DNA of 64,000 bases from Bordetella genomosp. 5 (GTDB lineage: Bacteria; Pseudomonadota; Gammaproteobacteria; Burkholderiales; Burkholderiaceae_B): assembly GCF_002261475.1 (NCBI RefSeq), contig NZ_NEVN01000004.1, forward strand, positions 186,001 to 250,000. The letters run 5' to 3'. Made by a program: the position numbers and the translations under genes. Shown here one piece after another: positions 26,695 through 39,400 of the stretch. Each line of letters opens with the position of its first letter. Position 1 is the first letter of the stretch. Under the pieces are notes generated by a model. The model had not been told where the DNA came from. It saw only the letters and a list, made by a program, of their open reading frames with translations, and searched no databases.

Positions 26695-27378
26695 TCAGGG
26701 GCGTATGCCTTCCCGTTCCATGCGTTGAAGGAGGTCGCGCCAGCGGCCCAGCCGATCGGCGGGGGCGGCGGCTTTGCCGTCGACGTAAACGCCTTCGGCA
26801 TTGAAACTGAACACAGGCGTGAGATCGCGCCGGTCGGTGGCGGGCAGGATCGTCGAGATGAGACTGTCGAGCACCAGCGGCACCGCGTTAGGGGTTTCGT
26901 AGTAGCCCAGCACCATATGTGCCACCTGGGTGCTGCTGCCGGGTCCGCCGATGCGGGCCCGCACGTAGATGAAGCGCAGCTTCTCGGGCGGCACACCGAG
27001 CGCCAGCAAGGTGAAGTATTTGCCGATGACGAAGTCTTCGCAGTCGCCGATCCCCTTGCCCAGGGACTCCAGCGGGGTGGCCCAGTAATCGGCCTGGCCC
27101 CAGATCGCCGGGTCTTCGCCTGCGCGCAGGGTTCGGTTCCAGAAGTCGTTGGTCCGCGTCAGCGTTTCGCGCATTTGCTTGGGGGCGGGCGCGCGCAACA
27201 GCTGCAGCCAGTCGTTTACAGCCTGCGTGCCCTGATGCCCGTAGCGGCTCGCCGCCAGGCTCTGCAATCGGCCGGCGTCGATGTCGAGGGCGTGGCTGCC
27301 GCCCCAGCTCAGGGCCAGGCAAAGCACGACCCATCGGCTCAGCCGAGGCAGGCTGCGGGGACGGAGACTCGAAGGCAT
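26695..27378 (-). CDS. lapG: LapG-type periplasmic cysteine protease
   Basis: 227 aa; start ATG 27378, with an alternative GTG 15 bases upstream. A signal peptide ends near SHALD. The bacterial transglutaminase-like cysteine protease (BTLCP) triad is clear: Cys113 in GKGIGDCEDFVIGKYF, His154 in QVAHMVLGYY and Asp171 in LVLDSL. The Asp-x-Glu-Asp stretch around Cys113 is where calcium binds in LapG relatives. LapG cleaves the N-terminal retention module of the large adhesin, releasing it. It lies between the adhesin and lapD genes, the set it works with. Confidence 0.95.
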   Translation of the reverse strand: MPSSLRPRSLPRLSRWVVLCLALSWGGSHALDIDAGRLQSLAASRYGHQGTQAVNDWLQLLRAPAPKQMRETLTRTNDFWNRTLRAGEDPAIWGQADYWATPLESLGKGIGDCEDFVIGKYFTLLALGVPPEKLRFIYVRARIGGPGSSTQVAHMVLGYYETPNAVPLVLDSLISTILPATDRRDLTPVFSFNAEGVYVDGKAAAPADRLGRWRDLLQRMEREGIRP

Positions 27379-27423
27379 GACACGGATTTTCACATCTTTC
27401 GGCCGGCTTCGGTGCGATACAGA

Positions 27424-27454
27424 CGGCGCGCTGCCCGGAGCAGACAGCGCGCCG
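27424..27454 (-). promoter_or_regulatory. Hairpin between adhesin and lapG genes
   Basis: CGGCGCGCTG (27424-27433) and CAGCGCGCCG (27445-27454) form a perfect 10-bp stem with an 11-base loop, 14 bases after the adhesin stop. On the - strand only TCTGT follows, so it is more likely an attenuator, mRNA-stabilising or processing hairpin than a full terminator. Confidence 0.55.
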
Positions 27455-27467
27455 CGCGGCTTGGGGA

Positions 27468-30400
27468 TCAGTGATTGACGTCGAGTTTCCCCTTTTGCAG
27501 CAGGTCGTTGATGATGGCCTGGTTGTCCAGCGTGCCGTTCTGCGTGAGATCCACGTTTTCGAGCACGATCTTCTGGTCCGCGCCCTGACCGATCTGGCCT
27601 TGCGTGTTGATGTTGATGACGGTGTTGTTGCCGTCTTTCTGGAAGTTGAGGTACTGCGTCAGCGTGCCGTCCTTCTCGCCGATCAACAGGTCCTTCAGAT
27701 CCAGGATGTCGCCACCGTCGGCCGGCTTGGCCGTGGAGAAGTCCTTGATGACGTCGACCGCGGGGGCGGCGATCGTGCCCTGGTCGCTGAGCTCCCATTT
27801 GAACGTGTCGCTGCCGGTGCCGCCCAGGAGCGTGTCATTGCCCTTGCCGCCGATCAGGGTGTCGTTGCCGCTGCCGCCATCGAGCCTGTCGCTGCCCGCG
27901 CCGCCATGCAGCAGGTCGTTGCCCGTACCGCCGTAGAGGATGTCGTTGCCGTCTTCACCATACAGCGAGTCGTCGCCGCCCTGACCATAGATGATGTCGT
28001 TACCCGTGCCGCCGCGCACCGTGTCGCCGCCGCCGCGCGTATCGTCGGGGAGGTTGAAGCTGGCGTGGTTGGCCTTGAGGTAGTCGTAGACCTCCAGGGT
28101 CGTGGGCGTCTTGCCGTTGGTGTAGGTGAGGTAGTCGACCAGCGCCTTCATGCCCTGACCGTCGTGCGAGCCGGCCGCGACGTTGCCCCAGGCGAGATGA
28201 TCGGTATTGATCGTGTCGCCGAAAATGACGTCGTCGCCGGCGCCGGCGCTGATGTTGTCGCTGCCCACCGTGGCCGGGTCGGTGCTGGAGCTGCCGCGTT
28301 CGAGCGCGGCGGCGAGCTGGTCGCCCTGCAGCACGATGTCGACCTGGCCGGACGGCGCGATCACCATCTGGCTCGATGCCCACACCGCCAGCGTGATGTC
28401 GTCAATCGACACCGTCGACATGCGCAGGTTGTTGGAGTTGTCGATCACCTCGAACACGAAGCGATAGGTGCCCGCCGACAACAGACGCGACTCGATGCCG
28501 GTCGTGCTGTTGTAGCCCGACGTGCTCGTGCCGCTGTCGGCCGTCACCCAGCGTCCCGTGGACGAGTCATAACGCTGCACCGTCCAGTTGAACTGATCGC
28601 CCGTGACGAAATTGCTCGTGAGCGCGGTGAAGCTCACCTTGCCGTAGCTGCCCGAGGAGATGGAGAAGTTCGGGCTGGTGGCGGTCGTGGAGCTGCCGCC
28701 GTTCCAGTCGGTAATCGCCATCGTGTTGCTGCTGCTGCGGCCGACCGATCCCGACAGCAGGCCCGTGCCTGTCGTGGACCAGTTGCTCACGTTGTTCATG
28801 CCTGTGCCGGTCGAGGTATTGAAGCTGGCCATGACCGTCTCGGTGCCGGTGCCGAAGGTGACGTAGCCCGTGCTGTTGCCGTTGCCGGTGTTGTCGAACA
28901 GCTTCAGGTACTCGCCGTTGACCCCATTGCCGATGCCGATCGCGTGAACACTGCTGGTGTTGCTGAGCGGCGCGAAGGCATTCACCGACTCCTGCAGCGT
29001 GACCACGTCGGTCGAGTTGCCGGTGCCGCCGATCGTGCCGGTGGAGCGGATGTAGTAAGTGGGGTCCCCGTCGGTCAGGAAAAAGGTGAGGTTCTCGTAG
29101 CCCGCCGCCGCCGTCTTGCCGGCCGCAGTCTGGTTGTTGAACCAGGTCACCGCGGTGTTGAACGCGGCTTCGTAGTTGGTGCCGCCATCCGCGACGAGGT
29201 TGTTGATGGCAGTGAGCAGGCTCGGCAGATTGCTCTTGTTGAGGCCTTGTAGCGTGATCGCCTGGTTGCTGTTCGTGGAGAAGCCGATCAGCGTGACGTT
29301 GACCACACCGTCGTGACCGGACAGTTGCGTGCCCAGGTTGGTGAGCGCGTCCTTGACCAGCTTGATCCGCGAATTCGCATAGGTCGTGTTGGTCGAGCCG
29401 TCCAGGCCGAAGGCCATGCTGCCCGAGGTGTCCACGACAAGCGCGATGTTGTAGTTCTTGCCGGGCTCAACCGTGGTGACGGTACCGCCCTTGTCGCCCA
29501 GGATGATGTCGTCGCCCGATCCCCCGACGAGCGGCGAGCCCGGGGCGCTGCCGGAATTCTCGCCCGTCACGAGGTTGTTCGTGACGATCGCGAAGTTGTA
29601 TTCGCCCGAGGTGTTCTTGCCGCCCAGGTCCGTGCCGCCCGTGTCCTGCACCTTGAAGCCGAACGAGGTGTCCTGTCCGGCCGTCGAGGGCGTGTAGACC
29701 AGCTTGCCGGCGGCAATGTCCGCTGCCGAGACGGCCGTGTTGACGGTGACCGCCTGACCGTTGAGCGTCAGCGTGCCGTTGGCGGGCAGGCGCGAGATGA
29801 TGACGCTTTGCAAGCTGTTGCCCTCGGCGCCGTCGCTGAACGCGAAGTCGCTGGTTTTGAAGGCGTAGCCTGCACCCGCGCCCACCGTCGTCGAATTGTC
29901 GGCCGATATGGGCGCGTCGTTGGTGCCCACGACCGATACCGTGATCGGCTGAGTGGTCTTGCCATCGCCGGCCGTGACGTTGAAGGTCTCCGACAGCACG
30001 GCGCCGGGCCCGAGGTTCTGCACCGCGGGCAGGCTGTTGTTCAGCGAGTAGGTCCAGTTGCCGCTGCCATCGATCGAGAAGCTGCCGTATTTGCCGACCA
30101 CGTTGGTCTGCGCCACGACACCGCTCTGGCCCGCGTCCGCGTCGGTGACGGTGAGCTTGCCCGTGGCGGTCAGCGTGTAGTCCTCTGTGACCGAGCCGGA
30201 GGTCTGGCCGGTGATCACCGGGGCGTCGTCCGTCCCGTTGATCGAGACGGTGACCGTCTTGGTGTCCGTGCCTCCCTGACCGTCGCTGACCTGCACCGTG
30301 TAGGTCTCGGTGACCGTCTCTCCGCCTTTCAGCACCTGCGCGGCGGCGTTGTTCAGCGTGTACGTCCACTTGCCGGCGGCGTCCATGGAGAAGGAGCCGT

Positions 30401-33400
30401 AGGTGCCCGTCGTGTTGCCGACGGTGGCATAGGTGAGTCGGTCGCCCGTGTCCACATCGGTGGCGGACAGCTGGCCGCTCGCGGTCTGCGTTCCGTCCTC
30501 GGTGACGGTGCCCGTGAGGGTGCCCGAAAGCTTGGGTGCGTCGTTGGTCCCCTGGATGGTGACCGTGATCTGGCTCGTCGTGCCGTCGGCCGACTTGACC
30601 GAGAAGGTCTCGGTCAGCGACTTGCCAACACCCAAGGCCTGAACGGAGTTATTGGCGTTGTCGAGGTTGTAGGTCCAGCTGCCGCTGGCATCGATGGCGA
30701 AGGTGCCGTAGGCGCCCTTGGTGGCGGCCTGGACTTGGAAGCTTGCCTGACCTGCGTCGGGATCGACGACGTTGAGCTTGCCGGTGGCGAGCAGGGTGCC
30801 GTCTTCCTTCACGATGCCTGCGTCGTCACCCGGCTTGCTCGGGGTGATGATGGCGGCGTCGTCGGTACCGTTGATGGTGATGTTCACCGTCTTGGTGTCC
30901 GTGCCGCCTTGGCCGTCGCTGACTTGAACGGTGTAGGTCTCGGTGACGGCCTGGCCGGTCTTGAGGATCTGAGCGGCGGCGTTGTCGAGGGTGTAGGTCC
31001 ACTTGCCGTTGGCGTCCACGGCGAAGGAGCCGTAGGTGCCTGCGGCGTTCCCGACGACGGAGTAGGTGAGTTTGTCGCCGGCGTCGACGTCGGTGCCGGT
31101 CAGTTGACCCGATGCCGTCTTGACGCCGTCCTCGGTCACCGAGCCGGTGACTTCGCCGCTCAACTTCGGTGCGTCGTTAGTCCCTTGAATCGTGACCGTG
31201 ATCTGGCTGGTCGTGCCGTCGGCCGACTTGACCGAGAAGGTCTCGGTCAGCGACTTGCCGGCACCCAAGGCCTGAACGGAGTTATTGGCGTTGTCGAGGT
31301 TGTAGGTCCAGCTGCCGTTGGCGTCGATGGCGAAGGTGCCGTAGGCGCCCTTGGTGGCGGCCTGGACTTGGAAGCTTGCCTGACCTGCGTCCGGATCGAC
31401 CACGTTGAGCTTGCCCGTGGCGAGCAGGGTGCCGTCTTCCTTGACGATGCCTGCGTCGTCACCCGGCTTGCTCGGAGTGATGATGGCGGCGTCGTCGGTG
31501 CCGTTGATGGTGATGTTCACCGTCTTGGTGTCGGTGCCACCCTGGCCGTCGCTCACCTGCACCGTGTAGGTCTCGGTGACGGCCTGGCCGGTCTTGAGGA
31601 TCTGAGCGGCCGCGTTGTCGAGGGTGTAGGTCCACTTGCCGTTGGCGTCCACGGCGAAGGAGCCGTAAGTGCCCGTTGCGCCACCGACGACCGCGTAAGT
31701 GAGCTTGTCGCCTACGTCGATATCGGTGCCGGTCAGTTGACCAGTGGCTGTCTTGACGCCGTCTTCCGTGACCGTGCCGGTAACTTCACCGGAGAGCTTC
31801 GGTGCGTCGTTGGTGCCCTGGATCGTGACGGTGATCTGGCTGGTCGTGCCGTCGGCCGACTTGACCGAGAAGGTCTCGGTCAGGGACTTGCCGGCACCGA
31901 GTGCCTGCACGGAGTTATTGGCGTTGTCGAGGTTGTAGGTCCAGCTGCCGTTGGCGTCGATGGCGAAGGTGCCGTAGGCGCCCTTGGTGGCGGCCTGGGC
32001 TTGGAACGTCGATTGGCCGGCGTCGGGATCGACGACGTTGAGCTTGCCGGTGGCGAGCAGGGTGCCGTCTTCCTTGACGATGCCTGCGTCGTCACCCGGC
32101 TTGCTCGGGGTGATGATGGCTGCGTCGTCGGTGCCGTTGATGGTGATGTTCACCGTCTTGGTATCCGTGCCACCTTGGCCGTCGCTCACCTGCACCGTGT
32201 AGGTCTCGGTGACGGCTTGGCCCGACTTCAGGACCTGAGCTGCGGCGTTATCCAGCGTGTAGGTCCACTTGCCGTTGGCGTCCACGGCGAAGGAGCCGTA
32301 GGTGCCCGTTGCGCCACCGATGACGGAGTAGGTGAGTTTGTCACCGGCATCGATGTCGGTGCCGGTCAGTTGACCCGATGCCGTCTTGACGCCGTCCTCG
32401 GTCACCGAGCCGGTGACTTCGCCGCTCAACTTCGGTGCGTCGTTAGTCCCTTGAATCGTGACCGTGATCTGGCTCGTCGTGCCGTCAGCAGACTTGACCG
32501 AGAAGGTCTCGGTGAGGGCCTTGCCGACACCGAGTGCCTGCACGGAGTTGTTGGCATTGTCGAGGTTGTAGGTCCAGTTGCCGTTGGCATCGATGGCGAA
32601 GGTGCCGTAGGCGCCCTTGGTGGCGGCCTGGACTTGGAAGCTTGCCTGACCTGCGTCGGGGTCGACGACGTTGAGCTTGCCCGCGGCGAGCAGGGTGCCG
32701 TCTTCCTTCACCGTGCCTGCGTCGTCACCCGGCTTGCTCGGGGTGATGATGGCGGCGTCGTCGGTACCGTTGATGGTGATGTTCACCGTCTTGGTGTCAG
32801 TGCCGCCTTGGCCGTCGCTAACTTGGACCGTGTAGGTCTCGGTGACTGCCTGGCCCGATTTCAGGATCTGGGCAGCCGCGTTGTCGAGGGTGTAGGTCCA
32901 CTTGCCGTTGGCGTCCACGGCGAAGGAGCCGTAGGTGCCTGCGGCATTGCCGACGACGGAGTAGGTCAGCTTGTCACCGGCATCGATGTCGGTGCCGGTC
33001 AGTTGACCCGATGCCGTCTTGACGCCGTCCTCGGTCACCGAGCCGGTGACTTCGCCGCTCAACTTCGGTGCGTCGTTAGTCCCTTGAATCGTGACCGTGA
33101 TCTGGCTGGTCGTGCCGTCGGCCGACTTGACCGAGAAGGTCTCGGTCAGGGACTTGCCGGCACCGAGTGCCTGAACGGAGTTATTGGCGTTGTCGAGGTT
33201 GTAGGTCCAGCTGCCGTTGGCATCGATGGCGAAGGTGCCGTAGGCGCCCTTGGTGGCGGCCTGGACTTGGAAGGTCGATTGTCCGGCGTCGGGATCGACG
33301 ACATCCAGCTTGCCATTGGCGACGAGTTGGCCGTCCTCCTGGACGCGACCTTGATCGGCGCCCGGCGTGTGCGGGGTGATCACGGCCGCGTCGTCGGTAC

Positions 33401-36400
33401 CGTTGATGGTGACCGAGATGACCTTCGTGTCGGTGCCGCCGTGGCCGTCGCTCACCTGGACCGTGTACGTTTCGGTGATCGCTTGGCCCGACTTCAACGT
33501 TTGGGCGGCAGCGTTGTCGAGCGTATAGGTCCACTTGCCGGTGGCATCGACACCGAAGGAACCATAGGTTCCCTTGGCGTTGCCGACGACAGAGTAGGTG
33601 TGCGTGTCGGTGGTGTCGACGTCAGTCGTAGTGAGCTGACCGCTGGCGGTCTTGGTGCCATCTTCGGTAACGGAGCCCGTGACTTCGCCACTCAGTTTGG
33701 GCGCGTCGTTGGTCCCTTGGATGGTGACCGTGACGTCGTGCTTCGACCCGTCGGCCGACGTGACCGTGAAGGTCTCCGTCAGACTCTTATCCGCGCCGAG
33801 TGCCTGAACTGCCTTATTCGCGTTGTCGAGGTTGTAGGTCCAGTTACCGTTCGCGTCGACCGCGAACGTGCCGTAGGCACCCTGAGTGCCCGGCTGAACT
33901 TGGAACACAGCCTGACCAGCATCCGGATCGACGATATCGAGCTTGCCGTTGGTGACGAGCTGACCGTCCTCTTGAACACGACCTTGATCGGCGCCCGGGG
34001 TGTGCGGGGTGATGATGGCTGCGTCATCGGTGCCATTGATGGTGACTGAGATTACCTTCGTGTCGGTGCCACCGTGGCCGTCGCTGACTTGGACCGTGTA
34101 GGTCTCGGTGATCGCCTGACCCGACTTCAGCGTCTGCGCTGCTGCGTTATCCAGCGTATAGGTCCACTTGCCGGTGGCATCGACACCGAACGAACCGTAG
34201 GTTCCCTTGGCGTTGCCGACGACAGAGTAGGTGTGCGTGTCGGTGGTGTCGACGTCCGTCGTGGTGAGCTGACCGCTGGCGGTCTTGGTGCCATCTTCGG
34301 TCACGGAGCCCGTGACTTCGCCGGAGAGCTTCGGTGCGTCGTTCGTGCCTTGGATCGTGACCGTGATGTCGTGGGTGGAACCGTCGGCGGACGTGACCGT
34401 GAAGGTCTCCGTTAGACTCTTATCCGCGCCGAGTGCCTGAACTGTCTTATTCGCGTTGTCGAGGTTGTAGGTCCAGTTACCGTTCGCGTCGACCGCGAAC
34501 GTACCGTAGGCGCCTTGCGTCGTGGGTTGTGCCTGGAACACGGCCTGACCAGCATCCGGATCAACAATGTCCAGTTTGCCGTTAGTCGTAAGCTGTCCGT
34601 CTTCCTGAACGCGACCTTGGTCCGCGCCCTGAGTGTGCGGGGTGATGACGGCAGCGTCATCGGTGCCATTGATGGTGACCGAGATCACCTTCGTATCGGT
34701 GCCACCGTGTCCGTCGCTAACTTGGACCGTATAAGTCTCAGTGATCGCCTGACCCGACTTCAACGTTTGGGCGGCAGCGTTGTCGAGCGTATAGGTCCAC
34801 TTGCCGGTGGCATCGACGCCGAAGGAACCATACGTTCCCTTCGCGTTGCCGACGACAGAGTAGGTGTGCGTGTCGGTGGTATCGACGTCAGTCGTGGTGA
34901 GCTGACCGCTGGCGGTCTTGACGCCATCTTCGGTCACGGACCCAGTGAATTCGCCACTCAGCTTCGGCGCATCGTTGGTTCCTTGAATCGTGATCGTGAT
35001 GTCGTGCTTCGACCCGTCGGCCGACGTGACCGTGAAGGTCTCCGTCAGAGTCTTGTCCGCGCCGAGTGCCTGTACCGCCTTGTTGGCATTGTCGAGGTTG
35101 TACGTCCAGTTGCCGTTCGCGTCGACGGCGAAGGTGCCGTAGGCGCCGGCCGTCGCCGGTTGAACTTGGAACACAGCCTGCCCAGCATCCGGATCGACGA
35201 TATCGAGCTTGCCGTTGGTGACGAGCTGTCCATCCTCCTGAACGCGGCCTTGATCGGCTCCCGGTGTATGCGGGGTGATGACGGCAGCGTCATCGGTGCC
35301 ATTGATGGTGACCGAGATCACCTTCGTATCGGTGCCACCGTGTCCGTCGCTAACTTGGACCGTATAAGTCTCAGTGATCGCCTGACCCGACTTCAACGTT
35401 TGGGCGGCAGCGTTGTCGAGCGTATAGGTCCACTTGCCGGTGGCATCGACGCCGAAGGAACCATACGTTCCCTTCGCGTTGCCGACGACAGAGTAGGTGT
35501 GCGTGTCGGTGGTATCGACGTCAGTCGTGGTGAGCTGACCGCTGGCGGTCTTGACGCCATCTTCGGTCACGGACCCAGTGAATTCGCCACTCAGCTTCGG
35601 CGCATCGTTGGTTCCTTGAATCGTGATCGTAATGTCGTGCTTCGACCCGTCGGCCGACGTGACCGTGAAGGTCTCCGTCAGAGACTTGTCGGCGCCTAGA
35701 GCCTGGACAGCCTTGTTGGCGTTGTCGAGGTTGTAGGTCCAGTTGCCGTTGGCGTCGACAGTGAAGGTGCCGAACGCCCCTTGAGTCGACGGTTGCGCTT
35801 GGAACACAGCTTGGCCGGCATCCGGATCGACGATGTCCAGCTTGCCGTTGGTGACGAGCTGACCGTCTTCTTGAACACGACCTTGATCGGCCCCGGGCGT
35901 GTGCGGGGTGATCACGGCTGCGTCGTCGGTGCCGTTGATGGTGACCGAGATGACCTTCGTGTCGGTGCCGCCGTGGCCGTCGCTGACCTGGACCGTGTAG
36001 GTCTCGGTAATTGCCTGACCCGATTTCAGCGTCTGAGCGGCAGCATTGTCGAGCGTGTAGGTCCACTTGCCCGTGGCATCGACAGCGAACGATCCATAGG
36101 TGCCGGTGGTCTTGCCAACTACGGAGTAGGTGTGCGTGTCAGTTGTGTCAACGTCGCTCGTCGTCAACTGACCGCTGGCGGTCTTGACGCCATCTTCGGT
36201 CACGGAGCCGGTAACCTCGCCACTCAGCTTCGGCGCGTCGTTCGTACCTTGGATCGTGACTGTGATGTCATGCGTGGAGCCATCGGCCGACGTGACCGTG
36301 AAGGTCTCCGTCAGACTCTTGTCCGCGCCGAGTGCCTGTACAGCCTTGTTGGCGTTGTCGACGTTGTAGGTCCAGTTGCCGTTCGCATCGACAGTAAACG

Positions 36401-39400
36401 TGCCGAACGCACCCTGCGTCGAAGGCTGCGCTTGGAACACAGCTTGGCCGGCATCCGGATCGATGATGTCCAGCTTGCCGTTGGTGACGAGCTGACCGTC
36501 TTCTTGAACACGACCTTGATCGGCCCCGGGCGTGTGCGGGGTGATGACGGCAGCGTCATCCGTGCCGTTGATCGTGACCGAGATGACCTTCGTGTCGGTA
36601 CCGCCGTGACCGTCGCTGACTTGGACCGTGTAGGTCTCGGTAATTGCCTGACCCGATTTCAGCGTCTGAGCGGCAGCATTGTCGAGCGTGTAGGTCCACT
36701 TGCCCGTGGGATCAATGGCGAACGAACCGTAGGTGCCGCTGGCCTTGCCAACCACGGAGTACGTGTGCGTGTCGGTCGTGTCTACATCAGTCGTGGTGAG
36801 CTGACCACTAGCCGTCTTGGTGCCGTCCTCGGTCACCGAACCCGTGACTTCGCCCGAGAGCTTGGGCGCGTCATTGGTGCCTTGAATCGTGACCGTGATG
36901 TCGTGCTTCGACCCGTCGGCCGACGTGACCGTAAAGGTCTCGGTCAGCGACTTGTCGGCGCCGAGACCCTGGACAGCCTTGTTGCCGTTGTCGAGGTTGT
37001 ACGTCCAGTTGCCGTTCGCGTCGACCGTGAAGGTGCCGAACGCACCTTGAGTCGAGGGTTGCGCTTGGAACACAGCTTGGCCGGCATCCGGATCGATGAT
37101 ATCAAGCTTGCCGCTGGTCTCGAGCTGACCGTCTTCCTGCACATGACCTTGGTCGGCGCCCGGGGCGTGCGGAGTGATTACGGTGGCATCGTCGGTGCCG
37201 TTGATGGTGACCGAGATCACCTTCATGTCGGTGCCGCCGTGGCCGTCGCTCACCTGGACCGTGTAAGTTTCGGTGATCGCTTGGCCCGACTTCAACGTTT
37301 GGGCGGCAGCATTGTCGAGCGTATAGGTCCACTTGCCGGTGGCATCGACGCCGAAGGAACCATACGTTCCCTTCGCGCTGCCGACGACGGAGTAGGTGTG
37401 CGTATCGGTGGTGTCAACGTCGCTGGTCGTCAACTGACCGCTGGCGGTCTTGACGCCATCCTCGGTCACCGAACCCGTGACTTCGCCCGAGAGCTTCGGC
37501 GCGTCATTGGTCCCTTGAATCGTGACCGTGATGTCGTGCTTCGACCCGTCGGCCGACGTGACCGTGAACGTCTCCGTCAGCGACTTGTCGGCGCCTAGAG
37601 CCTGGACAGCCTTGTTGGCATTGTCCAGGTTGTACGTCCAGTTGCCGTTCGCATCGAGCGTGAAGGTGCCGTAGGCGCCAGCCGTCGCCGGTTGAACTTG
37701 GAAGACGGCTTGGCCCGCATCTGGGTCAACGATGTCGAGTTTGCCGTTAGTCGTAAGCTGACCGTCTTCCTGGACGCGACCTTGGTCGGCACCCGGAGTG
37801 TGCGGAGTGATCACGGCAGCATCGTCGGTGCCGTTGATGGTGATCGAGATCACCTTCGTGTCCGTGCCACCGTGGCCGTCGCTGACCTGGACGGTGTAGG
37901 TTTCCGTGATCGCCTGACCCGACTTCAGCGTCTGGGCGGCAGCATTGTCGAGCGTGTAGGTCCACTTGCCCGTGGGATCGATGGCGAACGAACCGTAGGT
38001 GCCGCTGGCCTTGCCAACCACGGAGTACGTGTGCGTGTCGGTCGTGTCTACATCAGTCGTGGTGAGCTGACCACTAGCCGTCTTGGTGCCGTCCTCGGTC
38101 ACCGAACCCGTGACTTCGCCCGAGAGCTTGGGCGCGTCATTGGTGCCTTGAATCGTGACCGTGATGTCGTGCTTCGACCCGTCGGCCGACGTGACCGTGA
38201 AGGTCTCCGTCAGAGACTTGTCGGCGCCTAGAGCCTGGACAGCCTTGTTGGCGTTGTCGAGGTTGTAGGTCCAGTTGCCGTTGGCGTCGACCGAGAACGT
38301 GCCGTAGGCGCCTTGCGTCGAGGGTTGCGCTTGGAACACAGCTTGGCCGGCATCCGGATCGACGACATCGAGCTTGCCATTGGCGACGAGTTGGCCGTCC
38401 TCCTGGACGCGACCTTGATCGGCGCCCGGCGTGTGCGGGGTGATCACGGCTGCGTCGTCGGTACCGTTGATGGTGACCGAGATGACCTTCGTGTCGGTGC
38501 CGCCGTGGCCGTCGCTCACCTGGACCGTGTAAGTTTCGGTGATCGCTTGGCCCGACTTCAACGTTTGGGCGGCAGCGTTGTCGAGTGTATAGGTCCACTT
38601 GCCATTGGCATCGACACCGAACGAGCCATACGTTCCCTTCGCGTTACCGACGACGGAGTACGTGTGCGTGTCGGTCGTATCGATGTCAGTCGTGGTGAGC
38701 TGGCCGGAAGCCGTCTTGGTGCCGTCCTCGGTCACCGAACCCGTGACGTCACCGGAGAGCTTGGGTGCGTCGTTCGTGCCTTGAATCGTGACCGTGATGT
38801 CGTGCGTGGAGCCGTCGGCGGACGTGACCGTGAAGGTCTCCGTCAAGGACTTGTTCGCGCCGAGACCCTGGACAGCCTTGTTGCCGTTGTCGAGGTTGTA
38901 AGTCCAGTTACCGTTGGCGTCGACAGCGAACGTGCCGTAGGCGCCGGCCGTTCCGGACTGAGGCTGGAATACAGCCTGCCCAGCGTCCGGATCGGCAATA
39001 TCCAGTTTGCCACCGGCGACAAGCTGGCCGTCTTCCTGAACACGACCTTGATCGGCCCCGGGCGTGTGCGGGATGATGACGGCAGCGTCATCGGTGCCGT
39101 TGATGGTGATCGAGATCACCTTCGTGTCGGTACCGCCGTGGCCGTCGCTGACCTGGACCGTGTAGGTCTCAGTAATCGCCTGCCCCGATTTCAGCGTCTG
39201 AGCGGCAGCATTGTCGAGCGTGTAGGTCCACTTGCCCGTGGGATCGATGGCGAACGAACCGTAGGTGCCGCTGCCCTTGCCAACCACGGAGTACGTGTGC
39301 GTGTCGGTCGTGTCGACATCAGTCGTGGTGAGCCGACCGGAAGCCGTCTTGGTGCCGTCCTCGGTCACCGAACCTGTGACTTCACCGGAGAGCTTCGGCG

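Noticed and set aside
26725-27474. 249-aa + strand frame opposite lapG
   Set aside because: Antisense of a gene whose Cys-His-Asp triad is intact; no domain and no ribosome site.
27379-27798. Long N-terminal extension of LapG
   Set aside because: The frame enters the 3' end of the adhesin gene; a signal peptide is found only from ATG 27378 or the nearby GTG.
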